Source: Pseudomonadota bacterium
GTDB taxonomy: Bacteria; Hydrothermota; 32-111; QNBC01
Direction: 5' to 3'
Assembly: GCA_011682715.1 (NCBI GenBank)
Contig: JAACEC010000034.1
Coordinates: 1 to 9,657, forward strand
Length of the DNA stretch: 9,657 nucleotides
Part shown: positions 6,804 to 9,657 of the stretch, in pieces
How the letters are laid out: every line of letters starts with the position of its first letter
Position numbering within the stretch: position 1 is the first letter of the stretch
The notes under the pieces: model-generated
Told to the model about the DNA's origin: nothing
What the model saw: only the letters and a program-made list of their open reading frames with translations
Databases searched by the model: none
Translations under genes and position numbers: made by a program

Positions 6804-7976
6804 TTATTCAATGTGTATCTTTTTTTCTATATTTGAAGACATTTTACTGAGTTGATTCCAATTTACATTTTCTCCGATTATATGGCCAATTTTGCTGGAT
6901 ACAAAACCATTATTTATTACTGAATCCCCAATCTGTTTATTGTATTCTAAAATGATATTTGATGTTCGATCTCCAACTATATCTGGGGGCAAAAATCTTA
7001 TTATTCCCCTTTTTGTAGGATATAAAAATGCCATTGCAATTTTTTTATTGAATATCACTTTTTCAATATCTTCTCTCCCCAAAAAACAATCAATAAATAA
7101 TCCAAATACATCAATTCCTATACAATTTAACAATCTGTCGACCTCACAGTCCAGCAAAAGCGCGGAATCGAAAAAATAAAATAAGTCATTATGCACTAAA
7201 ATATCAAAACTAAAAAATGTATTGTTAAACTTCAGAGTTTTTAGTAATTCTTCTGATTTAATTATTATAGTATTCTTTACATTCTCACTCACGTTGCAAA
7301 TGAATCCAACAGTTGCAAATGAAATTGGGCTCACCATCTTTCTCGTAACTAACTCAAAAATAATTTTGTTATTTATTACTAATCCATCTAGTGAATATAA
7401 TTCGTTTCCAAGATACTCTTCGAAAAGAAGTGAATCAAATTTATATAGATTAGAATTAAAATTTGTCGAATTAATAAAATGAACTGATTCTGAGCCTATG
7501 CCACCTTTTATTGGTTTACAAACAACCTTGCCTTTTTCTTTAATAAAATTTTTTATTTCATTAATATCATTTGATACAATACTTTCAGGAGTTAATATTC
7601 CGGTTTCATGACACAGATTTTTAAAGGATTGTTTATTCCATGCATAGTTAATTGATAACTCAGACCAACCTGAAATATTTAAATCCTTTGAAATTCGTAA
7701 TGCAGAATATTGAGCCTGCATTAAAGAAGTATATGCAAAGATAATGGATATGTTATCTTTAATTCCTAATTCCTCTAACTGGCTGATAATGGCTTCTGAA
7801 TCAAAAGTGCTAATATTGACAAATAAATCAGCGTGATCTTTAGCAGCACAACCAGAATTCTGATCAATAATACAACATTTCAGCCCTTTTGCTTTTATTG
7901 ATTCTACTATAGGAATCTTCGAAGCTGATCCACCTAAACAAATGGCCCACTTCTCTCTTAAGCTACTGTTGACCAT
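6804..7976 (-). CDS. ATP-grasp-fold protein with a divergent metal site
   Basis: A 390-residue protein. I chose ATG 7976, with GGGGGA about eight bases upstream and four bases after the preceding stop. TTG codons at 8012, 8006 and 8003 are possible but overlap the methyltransferase gene. The N-terminal WAICLGGSASKIPIV (residues 10-24) starts a preATP-grasp domain. Lys115 and VVCKP (Lys154) fit the ATP lysines, KGGIGSESV (157-165) the mobile loop, and LFEEYL (184-189) the adenine contact. SFDIL (256-260) is in place, but the usual ExNxR element is FDSALLL around Asp270, with Ala and Leu where Asn/Ser and Arg stand in the 382-residue paralogue. The late GDSVINNGFVSSKIGHIIG matches an ATP-grasp C-terminal end. 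The gene is the most AT-rich here (20-30% GC in sampled lines), suggesting a different origin. Activity is doubtful; it could be a divergent ligase or a non-catalytic partner. Confidence 0.75.
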   Translation of the reverse strand: MVNSSLREKWAICLGGSASKIPIVESIKAKGLKCCIIDQNSGCAAKDHADLFVNISTFDSEAIISQLEELGIKDNISIIFAYTSLMQAQYSALRISKDLNISGWSELSINYAWNKQSFKNLCHETGILTPESIVSNDINEIKNFIKEKGKVVCKPIKGGIGSESVHFINSTNFNSNLYKFDSLLFEEYLGNELYSLDGLVINNKIIFELVTRKMVSPISFATVGFICNVSENVKNTIIIKSEELLKTLKFNNTFFSFDILVHNDLFYFFDSALLLDCEVDRLLNCIGIDVFGLFIDCFLGREDIEKVIFNKKIAMAFLYPTKRGIIRFLPPDIVGDRTSNIILEYNKQIGDSVINNGFVSSKIGHIIGENVNWNQLSKMSSNIEKKIHIE

Positions 7977-7980
7977 TTCC

Positions 7981-8898
7981 TTAATCCCCCGTTTTCCTTC
8001 CAACAACCACAAATTCCCTTCCTATCCCTTGTTTTGCTAAAGCTTTATAAATCATATTCAATTGTTCTCTTCCGTATTTATACATATTTGCTTCAAATAT
8101 CTTTCGTTTAAAGTGACATTCTCTTCCCAGTTTATCATCTCCCACATAATTATCTCCACTCAATAAGAAGAATTCCATAGGGAATGTTCCAGTAGATTCA
8201 ACGATCTCAAATCCAAGCCTTTCGAGAAGTTTCTTAATTGATTTAAAATCGAAATAATTAATATGGTGATGTGGAACAACCCACCATGGTTCGTAACCCA
8301 AATTCTCCCTTAAAATATTCTGCAAAAGGTTATAATCATTGGGTGCAATGATACAAACAATTCCATTAGGATTTAATACAATCTTGGTGGCTTTGATCAG
8401 TGATATCGGATCTGGTAAATGTTCAATAACAGTATTCATATACACAACATCAAACTTACCATATTTATCTGCATTATTCTCGCTAAAAAACTCATTTACA
8501 ACACTTATACCAAATTTCTGTGAATATTCATAAGCCTGTTTCGAGGGTTCAAATCCAAGAACATCCCAACCAAGTTCTTTTCCACACTTCAAAAAATATC
8601 CGGGTCCTGAACCAATTTCAAGTAATCTTCTACTCTCTTTCGGGCAATATTTTTCAAACAATTGGTAATAATTACGGTAAGTCGTTTCCCACCACTCCAA
8701 ATCTTCTTCTGTATCCTTGAAATAGTTTGGTTTTTCGGTGGAATAAAATTCTTCTTCGTATAATTTTTCTAACTCCTCTGGTGTTGGAATTGGAATAATA
8801 TGCTTAAACCCACAAACCTCACATTCAATAACATCAAATCCCTTGACAGAATCTAATATAGGCCCTGTATGATTTTGCCACTTTTTTATTTTATTCAT
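7981..8898 (-). CDS. class I SAM-dependent methyltransferase with N-terminal extension (305 residues)
   Basis: A 305-residue protein from ATG 8898, overlapping the stop of the PseG-like gene by 8 bases. A TTG at 8904 has better spacing (7 bases) from GAAAGG at 8912-8917 and would add two residues. Residues 1-60 form an extension with CEVCG (26-30), a single Cys pair where related proteins often have a four-Cys zinc site. Motif I is LLEIGSGPGYFL (92-103), the acidic residue is Glu117 (GFEPS), and FDVVYMNTVIEHLPDP (149-164) is the motif IV and following helix. PHHHINYFD (209-217) is the usual Methyltransf_23 segment before the last helix. The tail after residue 245 is longer than the core fold and unassigned. 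Family knowledge: such methyltransferases are common in O-antigen and capsule loci. The acceptor is unknown. Overlap with the sugar hydrolase gene argues for one pathway. Confidence 0.85.
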   Translation of the reverse strand: MNKIKKWQNHTGPILDSVKGFDVIECEVCGFKHIIPIPTPEELEKLYEEEFYSTEKPNYFKDTEEDLEWWETTYRNYYQLFEKYCPKESRRLLEIGSGPGYFLKCGKELGWDVLGFEPSKQAYEYSQKFGISVVNEFFSENNADKYGKFDVVYMNTVIEHLPDPISLIKATKIVLNPNGIVCIIAPNDYNLLQNILRENLGYEPWWVVPHHHINYFDFKSIKKLLERLGFEIVESTGTFPMEFFLLSGDNYVGDDKLGRECHFKRKIFEANMYKYGREQLNMIYKALAKQGIGREFVVVGRKTGD

Positions 8899-9657
8899 TT
8901 TCAATTTCAAACCTTTCTATCATTAGACGAGAAATTCTTGTTACCCCTTGTCCATCAATATGCTTCCTTGCGTTGCCGCCCAATTTTGGTAATAATGATT
9001 TATTGTTCAGAATGTTATTGATTTCCCCTGTTATCATTTCTGTATTTACATGTGTAAATACACCCAGAGAAACCTCCTCCACAAAAGCTGATGCTGACTC
9101 AGCATGATCTTCAGTCAAACACAGATAAATAGCAGGCACCCCCATAGCCGCCAGTTCATAAGCAGTAATGCCAAAAGAAGCCACAGCAAGATCGCTTTGT
9201 GTCATTAATTCTGCCATATTTTGGACATTCTCTCGTACATCAAAATGGTGTTTGCAAGCGGACAGCAAATCATTAAGTTGTTTCTTGTGCTGAAATCCGG
9301 CGCCTAAAACCACTACGGCCTCAAAATTATCTTCATCAAGCATCGCCAGAGCTTTCACTGCTTTCAGTGTCATACCTTGTGGGTCACTGCCGCCCATGGT
9401 TACTAAAATGCGAAGTTTTGAGTTTTGAGTGTTGAGTTTTGAGTGTTTATCAACAAAATGCCTTGCATTTACGAATTCACGACGGAGGATTACCCATTTC
9501 CAGCCGACGCGGAGTTCTCCGGTAAAGCCTGTCCAATCTATTCGGTTTACCTGTGGAACCGGTGGATAAAATGCCAAATCCGCTTCAAGGCGCTTGTCCT
9601 CCGAATCGTCAATGGTGGCAATCAACATGCCGTTATTTCTCAATTCTTTGACAACTT
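8891..9657 (-). CDS. PseG/SpsG-like nucleotide-sugar hydrolase, N-terminus beyond the window
   Basis: The frame is open from the right edge to TAA 8893-8891, leaving 254 residues of the C-terminal part. Family knowledge: PseG removes UDP from a 2,4-diacetamido-trideoxy hexose in pseudaminic acid synthesis, using a GT-B fold. Visible signatures are VVKELRNNGMLIATIDD at the end of the N-terminal domain, TGELRVGWKWVILRREF before the linker, MGGSDPQGMT opening the second domain, NVQNMAELM, and then SFGITAYELAAMGVPAI leading to LTEDHAES, the sugar-nucleotide-binding end. Codons are open to the edge, so an in-window TTG or ATG start would be false. Similar sequences can be fused behind a cytidylyltransferase domain, so the missing part may include one. 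A heptamer repeat lies in the linker between the domains. The gene overlaps the next methyltransferase gene by 8 bases. The exact substrate, pseudaminic or legionaminic type, cannot be fixed. Confidence 0.82.
   Translation of the reverse strand, partial: VVKELRNNGMLIATIDDSEDKRLEADLAFYPPVPQVNRIDWTGFTGELRVGWKWVILRREFVNARHFVDKHSKLNTQNSKLRILVTMGGSDPQGMTLKAVKALAMLDEDNFEAVVVLGAGFQHKKQLNDLLSACKHHFDVRENVQNMAELMTQSDLAVASFGITAYELAAMGVPAIYLCLTEDHAESASAFVEEVSLGVFTHVNTEMITGEINNILNNKSLLPKLGGNARKHIDGQGVTRISRLMIERFEIENE
9414..9448. repeat. five tandem 7-base units within the PseG-like gene
   Basis: On the plus strand the units read AGTTTTG, AGTTTTG, AGTGTTG, AGTTTTG, AGTGTTT, so three are identical and two differ by one or two bases. 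The stretch is in frame and encodes the Ser/Asn/Lys/Gln-rich linker (HSKLNTQNSKL) between the two domains of the PseG-like protein. A change of one unit would shift the reading frame; a change of three would keep it. Confidence 0.85.

Overview
The window is part of a surface-glycan type biosynthetic locus, probably from an uncultured bacterium. Every gene I can support lies on the minus strand, so transcription runs from position 9657 towards position 1. Shine-Dalgarno sites are clear (AGGAGG at 6755-6760, GAAAGG at 4945-4950, GGAG at 2518-2521), and TAA, TAG and TGA all serve as stops. I cannot assign a phylum. No tRNA, rRNA, CRISPR array or transposase is visible.

Order in the direction of transcription: (1) the 3' part of a PseG/SpsG-like nucleotide-sugar hydrolase gene, cut by the window edge, with a heptamer repeat in its coding sequence; (2) a SAM methyltransferase; (3) an ATP-grasp protein with a degenerate metal site; (4) a second SAM methyltransferase; (5) a 52-codon frame that looks like the tail of a lost ATP-grasp gene; (6) an ATP-grasp protein lacking about 46 residues of the usual central region; (7) and (8) two full-length ATP-grasp ligases; (9) a Gfo/Idh/MocA-type oxidoreductase; (10) a second ATP-grasp tail with an in-frame TGA; (11) after a 75-base gap, the N-terminal 271 codons of an AAA ATPase of the archaeal-ATPase type, which runs off the left edge and is probably unrelated. 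Genes 1-9 are nearly contiguous. They overlap by 8 to 17 bases or are separated by 4 to 56 bases, and no terminator is visible between them, so they look like one operon.

Working together (inference): the PseG-like enzyme points to nonulosonic acid (pseudaminic/legionaminic type) synthesis. The ATP-grasp ligases would activate carboxylates and join them to an amine, for example amino-acid N-acyl groups on an amino sugar. The methyltransferases and the oxidoreductase would tailor the product. Four ATP-grasp genes and the tails of two more within 7 kb suggest a locus that repeatedly gains and loses ligase modules. Base composition is mosaic: both ends are near 45-50% GC in sampled lines, while much of 3.8-8.9 kb is near 20-40%.
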